A stretch of 64,000 nucleotides of DNA. Source: Janibacter corallicola NBRC 107790 (GTDB lineage Bacteria > Actinomycetota > Actinomycetes > Actinomycetales > Dermatophilaceae). Positions 51,824 to 61,229 of this stretch are shown here, piece after piece; position 1 is the first letter of the stretch, and each line of letters opens with the position of its first letter. A program made the translations under genes and the position numbers. The stretch is taken from positions 62,001-126,000 of the forward strand of contig NZ_BCSR01000003.1 of NCBI RefSeq assembly GCF_001570965.1, given 5' to 3'. A model generated the notes under the pieces. The model saw only the letters and a program-made list of their open reading frames with translations, made no database searches and had not been told where the DNA came from.

Positions 51824-52156
51824 GTGGACCTCGCCCGCTCGATCCCGCTCTTCGTCCTCGCGGCGCTGCTCGAGATCGGGGGCGCGTGGCTGGTCTGGCA
51901 GGGGCTGCGTGAGCACCGCGGGTGGCTCTGGGTCGGCGCGGGCGTCATCGCGCTCGGCCTCTACGGCGTGGTCGCCACACTGCAGCCGGACGCCAACTTC
52001 GGGCGCATCCTCGCCGCCTACGGCGGCGTCTTCGTCGCGGGTTCGCTGGCGTGGGGGATGGTGGTGGACGGCTTCCGCCCCGACCGATGGGACGTCACCG
52101 GCGCGCTGGTCTGCCTCGTCGGCGTCGCGGTGATCATGTACGCGCCCCGAGCGTGA
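51824..52156 (+). CDS. UPF0060 (YnfA) membrane protein
   Basis: 110 residues with four hydrophobic segments, typical of the small YnfA family: [21 protein letters not shown] at the start, [35 protein letters not shown] at the end. YnfA is related to small multidrug-resistance transporters. GTG 51824 lies 12 bases after the preceding stop; no strong ribosome binding site. Confidence 0.9.
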   Translation: MDLARSIPLFVLAALLEIGGAWLVWQGLREHRGWLWVGAGVIALGLYGVVATLQPDANFGRILAAYGGVFVAGSLAWGMVVDGFRPDRWDVTGALVCLVGVAVIMYAPRA

Positions 52157-52179
52157 GTGGGCCCGCGGAGCGGCGACGA

Positions 52180-52194
52180 TACGATCGGGCCATC
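52180..52194 (+). promoter_or_regulatory. candidate promoter of gltX
   Basis: TACGAT at 52180-52185, 9 bases before ATG 52195; the predicted transcript would have a leader of only 2-3 bases. Confidence 0.5.
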
Positions 52195-53694
<1,500 letters not shown>

Positions 53695-53702
53695 CCCGAA
53701 TT

Positions 53703-53731
53703 TTGATGGGACGCCGGACGGCGGGTAGTAT
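53703..53731 (+). promoter_or_regulatory. promoter of the tRNA-Gln / tRNA-Glu unit
   Basis: TTGATG (53703-53708) and TAGTAT (53726-53731), 17-base spacer, directly behind gltX. The start point near 53738 lies about 48 bases before tRNA-Gln. Close to consensus, as expected for stable RNA. Confidence 0.68.
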
Positions 53732-53785
53732 CTCCATTCGGTTCACGGCCCGCGCGCTTCGGCGCAAGGGGCAGTGGTACCCCCT

Positions 53786-53857
53786 TGGGGTATGGTGTAA
53801 TTGGCAACACGGCTGATTCTGGTTCAGTTGTTCTAGGTTCGAGTCCTGGTACCCCAG
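53786..53857 (+). tRNA. tRNA-Gln (CTG)
   Basis: Cloverleaf: acceptor TGGGGTA (53786-53792) with TACCCCA (53850-53856), anticodon stem GCTGA/TCAGT, loop TTCTGGT with anticodon CTG at 53819-53821, T arm with GGTTCGAGTCC. Discriminator G at 53857; CCA is not encoded. It reads CAG. Confidence 0.96.
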
Positions 53858-53956
53858 CGCTGGGAGCGACGTCGTCGCTCGATTTCGGAAGACCCCGCCC
53901 GAACGGGTAAGGTTCTCTCCGTTGCCCGCCCGGTCACGGGTCGGGAAGCAGCAGAT

Positions 53957-54029
53957 GGCCCCGTTGTGTAGCGGCCTAGCACGCCGCCCTCTCAAGGCGG
54001 TAGCGCGGGTTCGAATCCCGTCGGGGCTA
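53957..54029 (+). tRNA. tRNA-Glu (CTC)
   Basis: Acceptor GGCCCCG (53957-53963) with CGGGGCT (54022-54028), discriminator A; anticodon stem CCGCC/GGCGG around CTCTCAA, anticodon CTC at 53991-53993; T arm GGTTCGAATCC. CCA not encoded. Follows tRNA-Gln by 99 bases; probably one transcript. Confidence 0.97.
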
Positions 54030-54037
54030 CAGCGATC

Positions 54038-54068
54038 AAGGCCCCCGCTCATCCGAGCGGGGGCCTTT
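54038..54068 (+). terminator. intrinsic terminator after tRNA-Glu
   Basis: AAGGCCCCCGCTC pairs with GAGCGGGGGCCTT (13 bp), loop ATCC, followed by TTG. No gene is seen between here and the IclR stop at 54229; I find nothing else recognisable in that 160-base gap. Confidence 0.85.
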
Positions 54069-54228
54069 GTCGTGTCCGGCTTCTCCCAGGTCCGCTTCCG
54101 GTCAGGAACTGTGGCGCGCTGCCGATGTCCTTCGTCGTCGTGTGGTCACGTCGTCGTTCGCGACATCGGCTTGATGCTGCGCCACGCCTCTTGTCCGTCC
54201 GCGTCGAAGGGGTCCGGGAGGGCGTGCG

Positions 54229-54978
54229 TCACTCGGTGTCGCGGTCGGCTGCCTCGGCGGCCTTCGCGTGCTTCTCCAGGACCTCGGTCAGCTTGTTGGC
54301 GCCGGCCATGACGGTGGCGGCGTGCAGCCGCCCGGGCTGGCGGGAGAGGCGCTCGATCGGCCCCGAGATCGAGACCGCGGCGATGACCCGACCGGAGGGG
54401 GAGCGCACCGGCGCCGAGACCGAGGCCACGCCCGCCTCGCGCTCGCCGACGCTCTGGGACCAGCCACGACGACGGACCCCGGAGAGCATCGTGGCGGTGA
54501 AGGCCGCACCCTGCAGGCCGCGGTGCAGCCGGTCCGGCTCCTCCCACGCGAGCAGCACCTGCGCGGCCGAGCCGGCGAGCATGGAGAGCGTCGCGCCGAC
54601 CGGGATCGAGTCGCGCAGTCCCACCGGACGCTCGGCGGCCGAGACGCAGACCCGGTTCTCGCCCTGGCGACGGAAGAGCTGGGCCGACTCGTTGGTGTGG
54701 TCCCGCAGCGCGCCGAGGACCGGACCGGCGGCGACGAGGAGCTTGTCCTCGCCGGCGGAGGCGGCCAGCTCGCCGAGTCGGGGGCCGAGGATGAAGCGCC
54801 CCTGCATGTCCCGGGCGACGATGCGGTGGTGCTCGAGGGCGACCGCCAGTCGGTGGGCCGTCGGCCGCGCCAGACCCGTGGTGGCGACGAGCTGCGCCAG
54901 GGTCGAGGGGCCGGACTCCAGGGCGCCGAGCACGACGGAGGCCTTGTCGAGAACGCCAACTCCACTACCGTTGTCCAT
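54229..54978 (-). CDS. IclR-family regulator divergent from leuCD (NdgR/LtbR type)
   Basis: 249 residues: N-terminal winged helix (about 8-65; [30 protein letters not shown]) and C-terminal IclR effector domain (about 75-240). A gene of this type divergent from leuC is the leucine-pathway regulator in several actinobacteria (NdgR of Streptomyces, LtbR of Corynebacterium, Rv2989), so control of leuCD is inferred. CAGTAT (54990 down to 54985) is 6 bases before ATG, so the mRNA is leaderless. Confidence 0.9.
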   Translation of the reverse strand: MDNGSGVGVLDKASVVLGALESGPSTLAQLVATTGLARPTAHRLAVALEHHRIVARDMQGRFILGPRLGELAASAGEDKLLVAAGPVLGALRDHTNESAQLFRRQGENRVCVSAAERPVGLRDSIPVGATLSMLAGSAAQVLLAWEEPDRLHRGLQGAAFTATMLSGVRRRGWSQSVGEREAGVASVSAPVRSPSGRVIAAVSISGPIERLSRQPGRLHAATVMAGANKLTEVLEKHAKAAEAADRDTE

Positions 54979-54984
54979 GTAGTG

Positions 54985-55008
54985 ATACTGACATCTCATG
55001 TCGTGAGA
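54985..55008. promoter_or_regulatory. candidate IclR operator between the regulator and leuC
   Basis: TCTCATGTCGTGAGA (54994-55008) is a palindrome of 5-bp arms and a 5-base centre. It lies immediately upstream of the regulator -10 box (CAGTAT) and near the possible leuC -10 GATACT (54984-54989), so binding would affect both genes. Confidence 0.55.
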
Positions 55009-55095
55009 CGCAAGTTCGTCGGCGGCGCGGAGGTGCCACCGTCGAGACACACGCAGGAGCCCGTCCGCGGGCGCGATCGCTGGATGGAGAAGGAC

Positions 55096-56505
55096 ATGGC
55101 TGGAACGCTGGCCGAGAAGGTGTGGGACGCGCACGTCGTGCGCCGAGCGGAAGGGGAGCCCGACCTCCTCTACATCGACCTGCACCTCATCCACGAGGTC
55201 ACCAGCCCCCAGGCCTTCGAGGGGCTGCGACTGGCCGGGCGCGGCGTGCGCCGGCCGGACCAGACGCTGGCCACCGAGGACCACAACGTCCCGACGACTC
55301 CCGGGCCGATCACCGACCCGGTGAGCCGCACCCAGGTCGAGACGCTGCGGGACAACTGCGCCGAGTTCGGCGTGCAGCTCTACCCGATGGGTGACGCCGA
55401 GCAGGGCATCGTGCACGTCGTCGGCCCGCAGCTCGGGCTGACCCAGCCGGGCACCACCGTCGTCTGCGGCGACAGCCACACGAGCACCCACGGAGCCTTC
55501 GGGGCACTCGCCTTCGGCATCGGCACGAGCGAGGTCGAGCACGTGCTCGCCACCCAGACGCTCTCGTTGAACCCCTTCAGGACGATGGCGATCAACGTCC
55601 ACGGCGAGCTCCAGCCGGGCGTGACCGCCAAGGACATCATCCTCGCGGTCATCGCGAAGATCGGCACCGGCGGTGGCCAGGGATACGTCCTGGAGTACCG
55701 CGGCGAGGCCATCGAGTCGCTCTCGATGGAGGCGCGGATGACGGTGTGCAACATGTCGATCGAGGCCGGCGCCCGCGCCGGCATGATCGCTCCCGACCAG
55801 GTCACCTACGACTACCTGCAGGGGCGGGACCGTGCCCCGAAGGGGGAGGAGTGGGACGCGGCGGTCGCGGCCTGGTCGCAGTTGCGCAGCGACGACGACG
55901 CGGTCTTCGACGCAGAGGTCGACATCGACGCCTCGACGCTCACCCCCTTCGTCACGTGGGGCACGAACCCCGGGCAGGGCTCACCGCTCGGCGAGGCGGT
56001 GCCCGACCCGCAGGCGATGGCCGACGAGAACGAGCGCGCCACTGCCGCAAAGGCGCTGGAGTACATGGGCCTGACGGCCGGTACTCCGCTGCGGGAGATC
56101 GCGGTCGACACCGTCTTCCTCGGCTCGTGCACCAACGGGCGCATCGAGGACCTGCGCGCGGCGGCCGGGGTCGTGCGTGGCCGCCGGGTCGCCGACGGCG
56201 TGCGCATGCTCGTCGTGCCGGGATCGGCCCGGGTGCGCCTGCAGGCCGAGGAGGAGGGCCTGGACCAGGTCTTCCTCGAGGCGGGGGCCGAGTGGCGCCT
56301 CGCCGGCTGCTCGATGTGCCTGGGCATGAACCCCGACATCCTCTCGCCGGGCGAGCGTTCCGCCTCGACGAGCAACCGCAACTTCGAGGGGCGCCAGGGC
56401 AAGGGCGGGCGCACCCACCTGGTCAGCCCACTCGTCGCGGCGGCCACCGCCGTGCGAGGCACGCTGTCCAGCCCCGCCGACCTGGACGTCCTGCAGGAGG
56501 CCTGA
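55096..56505 (+). CDS. leuC: 3-isopropylmalate dehydratase, large subunit
   Basis: 469 residues, [4Fe-4S] aconitase-family subunit that isomerises isopropylmalate (and citramalate in the isoleucine route). Motifs: [12 protein letters not shown] (about 128-139), cluster cysteines in [12 protein letters not shown] (about 343-354) and [12 protein letters not shown] (about 405-416), ending [16 protein letters not shown] 55096 has GAGAAGGA just upstream; ATG 55084 in the same frame has no ribosome binding site. First gene of leuCD, divergent from its likely regulator. Confidence 0.97.
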   Translation: MAGTLAEKVWDAHVVRRAEGEPDLLYIDLHLIHEVTSPQAFEGLRLAGRGVRRPDQTLATEDHNVPTTPGPITDPVSRTQVETLRDNCAEFGVQLYPMGDAEQGIVHVVGPQLGLTQPGTTVVCGDSHTSTHGAFGALAFGIGTSEVEHVLATQTLSLNPFRTMAINVHGELQPGVTAKDIILAVIAKIGTGGGQGYVLEYRGEAIESLSMEARMTVCNMSIEAGARAGMIAPDQVTYDYLQGRDRAPKGEEWDAAVAAWSQLRSDDDAVFDAEVDIDASTLTPFVTWGTNPGQGSPLGEAVPDPQAMADENERATAAKALEYMGLTAGTPLREIAVDTVFLGSCTNGRIEDLRAAAGVVRGRRVADGVRMLVVPGSARVRLQAEEEGLDQVFLEAGAEWRLAGCSMCLGMNPDILSPGERSASTSNRNFEGRQGKGGRTHLVSPLVAAATAVRGTLSSPADLDVLQEA

Positions 56506-56515
56506 GGAGATCACC

Positions 56516-57109
56516 ATGGAGAAGTTCACCACCCACACCGGCACCGGGGTCCCGCTGCGGCGCAGCAACGTCGACACCGACCAGATCATCCCGGCGGTCT
56601 ACCTCAAGCGGGTCTCCCGCACCGGTTTCGAGGACGGGCTCTTCGCCGCCTGGCGCGGGGACGAGACCTTCGTGCTCAACCAGGCCCCATACCGTGAGGG
56701 CTCGGTGCTCGTCGCCGGCCCGGACTTCGGCACCGGCTCCTCCCGCGAGCACGCGGTGTGGGCGCTGAAGGACTACGGCTTCCGGGTGGTCATCTCGTCC
56801 CGCTTCGCCGACATCTTCCGTGGCAACTCCGCCAAGCAGGGACTCCTCGCCGCCCAGGTCGCCCAGGACGACGTCGAGCTGCTGTGGAAGTACCTCGAGA
56901 ACAACCCGGGCGCCGAGGTGACCGTGGACCTGACCGCGCGGACGGTGACGGCCGGGGACATCACCTGCCCCTTCGAGGTCGACGACTACACCCGCTGGCG
57001 GCTGCTGGAGGGCCTGGACGACATCGGGTTGACCATGCGCCACGAGAGCGCGATCACCGACTTCGAGCAGGGGCGGCCCAGCTGGAAGCCGAGCACCCTG
57101 CCCGCCTGA
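56516..57109 (+). CDS. leuD: 3-isopropylmalate dehydratase, small subunit
   Basis: 197 residues, the swivel subunit paired with Leu[19 protein letters not shown] (about 20-37), [17 protein letters not shown] (about 69-85) and [18 protein letters not shown] are diagnostic. GAGGAG lies before ATG 56516, 10 bases after the leuC stop. Confidence 0.97.
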   Translation: MEKFTTHTGTGVPLRRSNVDTDQIIPAVYLKRVSRTGFEDGLFAAWRGDETFVLNQAPYREGSVLVAGPDFGTGSSREHAVWALKDYGFRVVISSRFADIFRGNSAKQGLLAAQVAQDDVELLWKYLENNPGAEVTVDLTARTVTAGDITCPFEVDDYTRWRLLEGLDDIGLTMRHESAITDFEQGRPSWKPSTLPA

Positions 57110-57343
57110 GTGCGTGGGCGCCGTTGTGCCGCAACGGTGCCCACGACCGGCACGGCGAAGGGAGCCGCCCTCGCCGGGCCGCGGGAAGCGGCTGCCGGCG
57201 CGAATCACATTGCGCCGCATCAATTCTTTGGGTCGAATCACCCCCAATCGATGCCGAATCCCCTTACCGTCGTGACAGGTCGAGTGATCGACTCGGCTGT
57301 CCTGGCCGGGGGAAGTGCCGGCTGTCTACCTACGGGAGTGACC
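57110..57343 (+). promoter_or_regulatory. upstream region of hup
   Basis: 234 bases without a gene. TACCGT (57265-57270) is a likely -10 box, giving a leader of about 65 bases. CGAATCAC occurs at 57201-57208 and 57234-57241, 33 bases apart (three helical turns), in a locally AT-rich stretch. GGGAG 5 bases before GTG 57344 is the ribosome binding site. No small frame stands out. Confidence 0.4.
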
Positions 57344-57988
57344 GTGAACAAGGCAGAACTCGTCAAGGCTCTCGAGGAGAGACTCGGGAGTCGGAAGGCC
57401 GCCCAGGAGGCGCTCGAGGTCGTGCTCGACACGATCGTGCGCGAGGTCGCGAAGGGGGGTCGTGTCGCCATCACCGGCTTCGGCACCTTCGAGAAGGCCG
57501 CCCGTGCCGCCCGCACCGGACGCAATCCGCGCACCGGTGAGGTCGTGAAGATCGACAAGACCACCGTGCCCCGCTTCAAGGCAGGCACACGCTTCAAGGA
57601 GTACGTCGCCGACCCGAAGTCCCTGCCCAAGGCCGCGCCCGCGGCCGCCCGCGCCGCGGCCGGCACGGTGGGGGCCACCGCCCGCGAGCTGGGCCGAGGG
57701 GGCTCGAGCACCGGGGGCACGACGAAGACCGCCGCCAAGAAGTCGACGGCGTCGAAGTCGACGGCGGCCAAGAAGTCGACCGCGAGCACGTCCGCCGCGA
57801 AGAAGTCGACGCCGGCGAAGTCCACGGCCAAGAAGAGCTCCGGCGGCGCGAAGAAGTCGACGCCCGCGAAGAAGAGCACGGCCAAGAAGACGACCGCGAG
57901 CAAGTCCACGACGAAGAAGTCGACGCCCGCGAAGAAGAGCGCGGCCAAGAAGACCACTGCGAAGAAGGCGACCGGCTCCGGGAGCTGA
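57344..57988 (+). CDS. hup: HU-family nucleoid protein with lysine/alanine-rich tail
   Basis: 214 residues. The N-terminal 95 residues are a normal HU fold (NKAELVKALEERLGS, GRNPRTGEVVKI, VPRFKAGTRFKEYV). The tail (about 110-214) is built from repeats of the kind KKSTxxK/AKK, like histone H1 and the mycobacterial HupB/HupB-like tail, binding DNA more tightly. It compacts the chromosome and may affect gene expression. GTG 57344 has GGGAG upstream. A 16-bp terminator follows 21 bases after the stop. Confidence 0.95.
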   Translation: MNKAELVKALEERLGSRKAAQEALEVVLDTIVREVAKGGRVAITGFGTFEKAARAARTGRNPRTGEVVKIDKTTVPRFKAGTRFKEYVADPKSLPKAAPAAARAAAGTVGATARELGRGGSSTGGTTKTAAKKSTASKSTAAKKSTASTSAAKKSTPAKSTAKKSSGGAKKSTPAKKSTAKKTTASKSTTKKSTPAKKSAAKKTTAKKATGSGS

Positions 57989-58009
57989 GCGGGACCCCCT
58001 TCGCCCCGA

Positions 58010-58047
58010 ACGGTGTCGGGCCCGGGCGTTGCCGGGCCCGACACCGT
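58010..58047. terminator. bidirectional terminator after hup
   Basis: Perfect 16-bp stem (58010-58025 with 58032-58047), loop GCGTTG. It separates hup from the convergent small gene, whose stop is only 3 bases away. Confidence 0.85.
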
Positions 58048-58049
58048 CG

Positions 58050-58259
58050 TCAGCGGATGGACTCGTCCCGGCCGATGCCGACGATCCACATCCGGGTGAT
58101 CTCGCCCGACTCCCGGGTGAGGTTGACCCGCTGCCCCGGTCGCAGGAAGCGCAGCCCGCTGGCTGCGAAGATCTCAGGGGAGACCTCGTGGGAGACCCCC
58201 TCGTCGGTGACGACGGTGGTCCCGGTGTCCGGGTCGTGGGAGAAGACGGTGGCCTGCAC
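58050..58259 (-). CDS. small OB-fold / cold-shock-like protein
   Basis: 69 residues from GTG 58259. MQATVFSHDPDTGTTVVTDEG and LRFLRPGQRVNLTRESGEI look like a shortened cold-shock (CspA-type) domain in which the RNP aromatic motifs are not conserved. The assignment is therefore tentative. TATCCT (58272-58267) is 7 bases before the GTG: leaderless. Confidence 0.7.
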   Translation of the reverse strand: MQATVFSHDPDTGTTVVTDEGVSHEVSPEIFAASGLRFLRPGQRVNLTRESGEITRMWIVGIGRDESIR

Positions 58260-58266
58260 GGTGAGA

Positions 58267-58313
58267 AGGATAGTCGTGCCATAAGGTGAGCGGGATCACG
58301 GGATCCCGTGATC
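58267..58313. promoter_or_regulatory. divergent promoters with a 20-bp perfect palindrome
   Basis: Minus: TATCCT (58272-58267) for the cold-shock-like gene. Plus: TAAGGT (58282-58287) as -10 for the acyltransferase gene. At 58294-58313, where that transcript should begin, lies GATCACGGGATCCCGTGATC, a perfect 20-bp palindrome. It is well placed for a repressor operator; the RNA could also fold into a 5' hairpin. Confidence 0.6.
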
Positions 58314-58341
58314 GAGGCGGAGCTGGCGAAGGAGGTTGCCC

Positions 58342-59091
58342 ATGGGGGCCGGTCGTCCTCCGATACCCCTCGTGTACCGCTTCGTCGCGCTCGTCATGCG
58401 CCCGCTGCTGCGGCTCGTGCTGCGCTACGAGGTGCACGGCGAGGAGAACATCCCGCTCGGCGGCTTCATCGTCGCGGTGAACCACAACTCCCACAGCGAC
58501 CCCTTCCCGTGGGCGCACGTGCTGTACAACCGGGGCATACCGCCGGTCTTCCTCGCGAAGGACTCACTCTTCAAGGTCCCGGTGATCGCGTGGGTCATGC
58601 GCTCCACCCACCAGGTGAAGGTGGAGCGCGAGCGGGCCGCTGCCGCACAGTCGCTGCCCCACGCGAGGGCCGCACTCGCGCAGGGGCACTGCCTCGGGGT
58701 CTACCCCGAGGGCTCCCTCACGCGGGACCCGGACGAGTGGCCGATGCGGGGCAAGACCGGTGCCGCGCGGCTGGCGCTGGAGTCGGGGTGCCCGGTCATC
58801 CCGGTCGCGCACTGGGGCGCCCAGGGGCTGCTTCCGCCGTATGCCCGGGTGCCGCGGATCTGGCGTCGGCACACGGTGGAGATCCGGTTCGGGGAGCCCG
58901 TCGACCTGGCGGATCTGCGGGAGCAGCCGACGAGCTCCCAGGTCGTGGCCACCGCGACGGACCGGATCATGCGGGCCATCACCGACGAGCTCGAGCAGAT
59001 CCGGGGCCTGCGGGCCCCGGAGGAACGATTCGACCCGAAGGCGCACGGCATGACGCCCACGGGCAGGTACAGCCGAGGAGAGAACACGTGA
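58342..59091 (+). CDS. lysophospholipid / 1-acyl-glycerol-3-phosphate acyltransferase family
   Basis: 249 residues. The acyltransferase motifs NHNSHSDP (about 49-56, HX4D) and YPEGSLTRD (about 122-130) with GCPVIPVAHWG are all visible; the first 30 residues carry one hydrophobic stretch for membrane association. ATG 58342 has AAGGAGG 6 bases upstream; the TTG at 58336 is rejected. Ends in a GTGA overlap with gpsA, linking two steps of phospholipid precursor synthesis. Confidence 0.9.
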   Translation: MGAGRPPIPLVYRFVALVMRPLLRLVLRYEVHGEENIPLGGFIVAVNHNSHSDPFPWAHVLYNRGIPPVFLAKDSLFKVPVIAWVMRSTHQVKVERERAAAAQSLPHARAALAQGHCLGVYPEGSLTRDPDEWPMRGKTGAARLALESGCPVIPVAHWGAQGLLPPYARVPRIWRRHTVEIRFGEPVDLADLREQPTSSQVVATATDRIMRAITDELEQIRGLRAPEERFDPKAHGMTPTGRYSRGENT

Positions 59092-60086
59092 GCACAGCAG
59101 CAGTATTCGGAGCCGGGAGCTGGGGCACGGCCTTCGCCTCGATCCTCGCCGACGCGGGCAACGAGGTGCGGGTGTGGGGGCGGCGCCCCGAGCTCGTCGC
59201 GCAGCTGAACGACGGCGTCAACGAGGACTACCTGCCCGGCTTCTCGCTGCCCTCGGGGATCTCCGCCTCCAGCGACCCCGCCGAGGTCACCGACGGGGCC
59301 GAGATCATCGTGCTCTCCGTGCCGTCGCAGACCCTGCGGGCGAACCTCGCGGACTGGGGTCACCTGCTCGGCCGCGACGCGATCGTCATCTCGCTGATGA
59401 AGGGCATCGAGCTCGGCACGACGAAGCGGATGAGCGAGGTGATCGCCGAAGCCGGTGGCGTCGACCCGGAGCGCATCGGCGTGGTCTCCGGGCCCAACCT
59501 CGCCCGGGAGATCACCGACCGCCAGCCGGCCGCCACCGTCGTGGCCTGCCCCGACGCCCAGGCTGCGGAGAAGGTCGCCGCGTGCTGCTCGACGAGCTAC
59601 TTCCGGCCCTACACCTCGACCGACGTCATCGGCGCCGAGATGGGCGGGGCGGTCAAGAACGTCATCGCGCTCGCGGTCGGCATCGCCCAGGGGCTCCAGC
59701 TCGGGGACAACACGAAGGCCTCGATCATCACCCGTGGCCTGGCCGAGATCACCCGGCTGTCGGTCGCGCTCGGCGCCGACCCGCGCACCCTGGCCGGCCT
59801 GGCCGGTGTCGGCGACCTCATCGCCACGTGCATGTCGCCGCTCTCGCGCAACCACTCCTTCGGGGTCAAGCTCGGTCAGGGGATGAGCGTCGAGCAGGTC
59901 ATCGCCGAGACGAAGCAGACCGCCGAGGGCGTGAAGTCCTGCGCCTCGATCCTCGACCTGGCCCGGGCCCACGGCGTCGACGTCCCGATCACCGAGCAGG
60001 TCAACAACGCCGTCCACCACGGCGCCTCCGCCGAGGAGATCGTGCGCGAGCTGCTCTCCCGCGCCCGGAAGGCCGAGGCCGAGTAG
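59088..60086 (+). CDS. gpsA: glycerol-3-phosphate dehydrogenase [NAD(P)+]
   Basis: 332 residues. Makes sn-glycerol 3-phosphate for phospholipid synthesis. N-terminal GAGSWGTAFA (about 8-17), catalytic lysine in MGGAVKNVIALAVG (about 190), and the C-terminal helical domain with GVGDLIATCMSPLSRNH (about 242-258). GTG 59088 overlaps the acyltransferase stop and has GAGGAG 7 bases before it. Ends one base before the convergent next gene. Confidence 0.96.
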   Translation: MSTAAVFGAGSWGTAFASILADAGNEVRVWGRRPELVAQLNDGVNEDYLPGFSLPSGISASSDPAEVTDGAEIIVLSVPSQTLRANLADWGHLLGRDAIVISLMKGIELGTTKRMSEVIAEAGGVDPERIGVVSGPNLAREITDRQPAATVVACPDAQAAEKVAACCSTSYFRPYTSTDVIGAEMGGAVKNVIALAVGIAQGLQLGDNTKASIITRGLAEITRLSVALGADPRTLAGLAGVGDLIATCMSPLSRNHSFGVKLGQGMSVEQVIAETKQTAEGVKSCASILDLARAHGVDVPITEQVNNAVHHGASAEEIVRELLSRARKAEAE

Positions 60087-60087
60087 C

Positions 60088-61197
60088 TCAGGAACCCAGC
60101 GCGGCGAGGGAGGACTCCAGGTCGCGCCAGAGGTCCTCGACGTCCTCGACTCCGACCGACATGCGCACGAGGTTGACCGGGACGGCCTCCGGTTCGCCGG
60201 GCTGCCGGCGGCGACGCTCCAGCTGGGACTCCACGCCGCCGAGGCTCGTCGAGTTCGACCAGAGCCGCGTGCCCGCCGCGACGGCCTCGGCCGCCGCGGC
60301 GCCGTCGCCGTCGCCGACGACCTCGATGGAGACGACCGCGCCCCACCCGGGGTAGCGCACCCGCGAGATGCGCGGGTGGCCCTCCAGCCGGGTGGCCAGC
60401 TCGGCAGCATTGGCGCAGGAGCGCTCCAGCCGCAGCGCGAGCGTGCGCAGCCCCCGCAGCGCCAGCCAGGCCTCCATCGGCCCCGCGATGGCACCGCCGA
60501 GCGTGCGGTGGCGGGCCAGCCGCTGCCGCAGCGCCTCGCCTGCGCCCGGAGGGGTCACGGTGATGCCGAGGATGACGTCGGAGTGCCCGGAGAGGTACTT
60601 GGTCGCGGAGTGGACGACGACGTCGGCACCGTCGGCGAGGGGGCGCTGCAGCAGCGGCGTGGCGAAGGTGTTGTCCACGGCCACAAGCGCGCCCGCCTCG
60701 TGCCCCGCCCGGGTCAGTGCCGCGAGGTCGGCGACGTCCAGGAGCGGGTTGGTCGGCGACTCCAGCCACAGCAGGTCCGCGCCCTCCAGCGCCGTGGTGA
60801 CCTGCGCCTCGTCGGTGACGTCCACCCAGCGGGCGTGCACCCGGCCCTCCCGGTCCGCGTCGGTGAGGGCGGAGACGAGGCCGTTGTAGGCCGCGGCCGG
60901 TGCGACGACGACCCCGCCGACGGGCACGAGCGAGAGCACCGCGGTGGTCGCGGCCATGCCCGAGGAGTAGAGCAGGGCGTCCCCGCCCTCGAGCTCGCCG
61001 ACCGCCTGCTCGAAGGGGGTCCAGCTCGGGTTGTCGACCCGCGCGTAGTTCGCCGGCCCGTCCGCGATGTAGGTCGAGGTGAAGGTGACCGCCGGGTTCA
61101 GCGGTGCCCCGGGGGCTCGCTCCGGCCGACCCGACGCCACGACCTGCGTCCTGGGGGAGAGGCCCGAGTGGGTGGTCCTGGCGTGGTCTTCGGTCAT
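60088..61197 (-). CDS. trans-sulfuration enzyme family (cystathionine gamma-synthase / lyase type)
   Basis: 369 residues, PLP enzyme of the Cys/Met metabolism family. YSSGMAATTAVLS (about 77-89), the PLP lysine in SATKYLSGHSDV (about 197-208) and the aspartate in VAVDNTFATPLL are visible. The substrate (homoserine ester, cystathionine, homocysteine) cannot be decided. TAACCT (61209-61204) 6 bases before ATG: leaderless. Divergent from ddl. Confidence 0.87.
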   Translation of the reverse strand: MTEDHARTTHSGLSPRTQVVASGRPERAPGAPLNPAVTFTSTYIADGPANYARVDNPSWTPFEQAVGELEGGDALLYSSGMAATTAVLSLVPVGGVVVAPAAAYNGLVSALTDADREGRVHARWVDVTDEAQVTTALEGADLLWLESPTNPLLDVADLAALTRAGHEAGALVAVDNTFATPLLQRPLADGADVVVHSATKYLSGHSDVILGITVTPPGAGEALRQRLARHRTLGGAIAGPMEAWLALRGLRTLALRLERSCANAAELATRLEGHPRISRVRYPGWGAVVSIEVVGDGDGAAAAEAVAAGTRLWSNSTSLGGVESQLERRRRQPGEPEAVPVNLVRMSVGVEDVEDLWRDLESSLAALGS

Positions 61198-61203
61198 GGA
61201 CCG

Positions 61204-61220
61204 AGGTTAGAGGCTAGTGT
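61204..61220. promoter_or_regulatory. divergent promoters between the trans-sulfuration gene and ddl
   Basis: TAACCT on the minus strand (61209-61204, 6 bases before ATG 61197) and TAGTGT on the plus strand (61215-61220, 9 bases before ATG 61230). The gap between the start codons is only 32 bases. Confidence 0.55.
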
Positions 61221-61229
61221 TCGGAGACG

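Noticed and set aside
57700-57980. Tandem-repeat-like DNA at the end of hup
   Set aside because: The repetition comes from the Lys-Lys-Ser-Thr tail codons of the protein, not from an independent repeat element.
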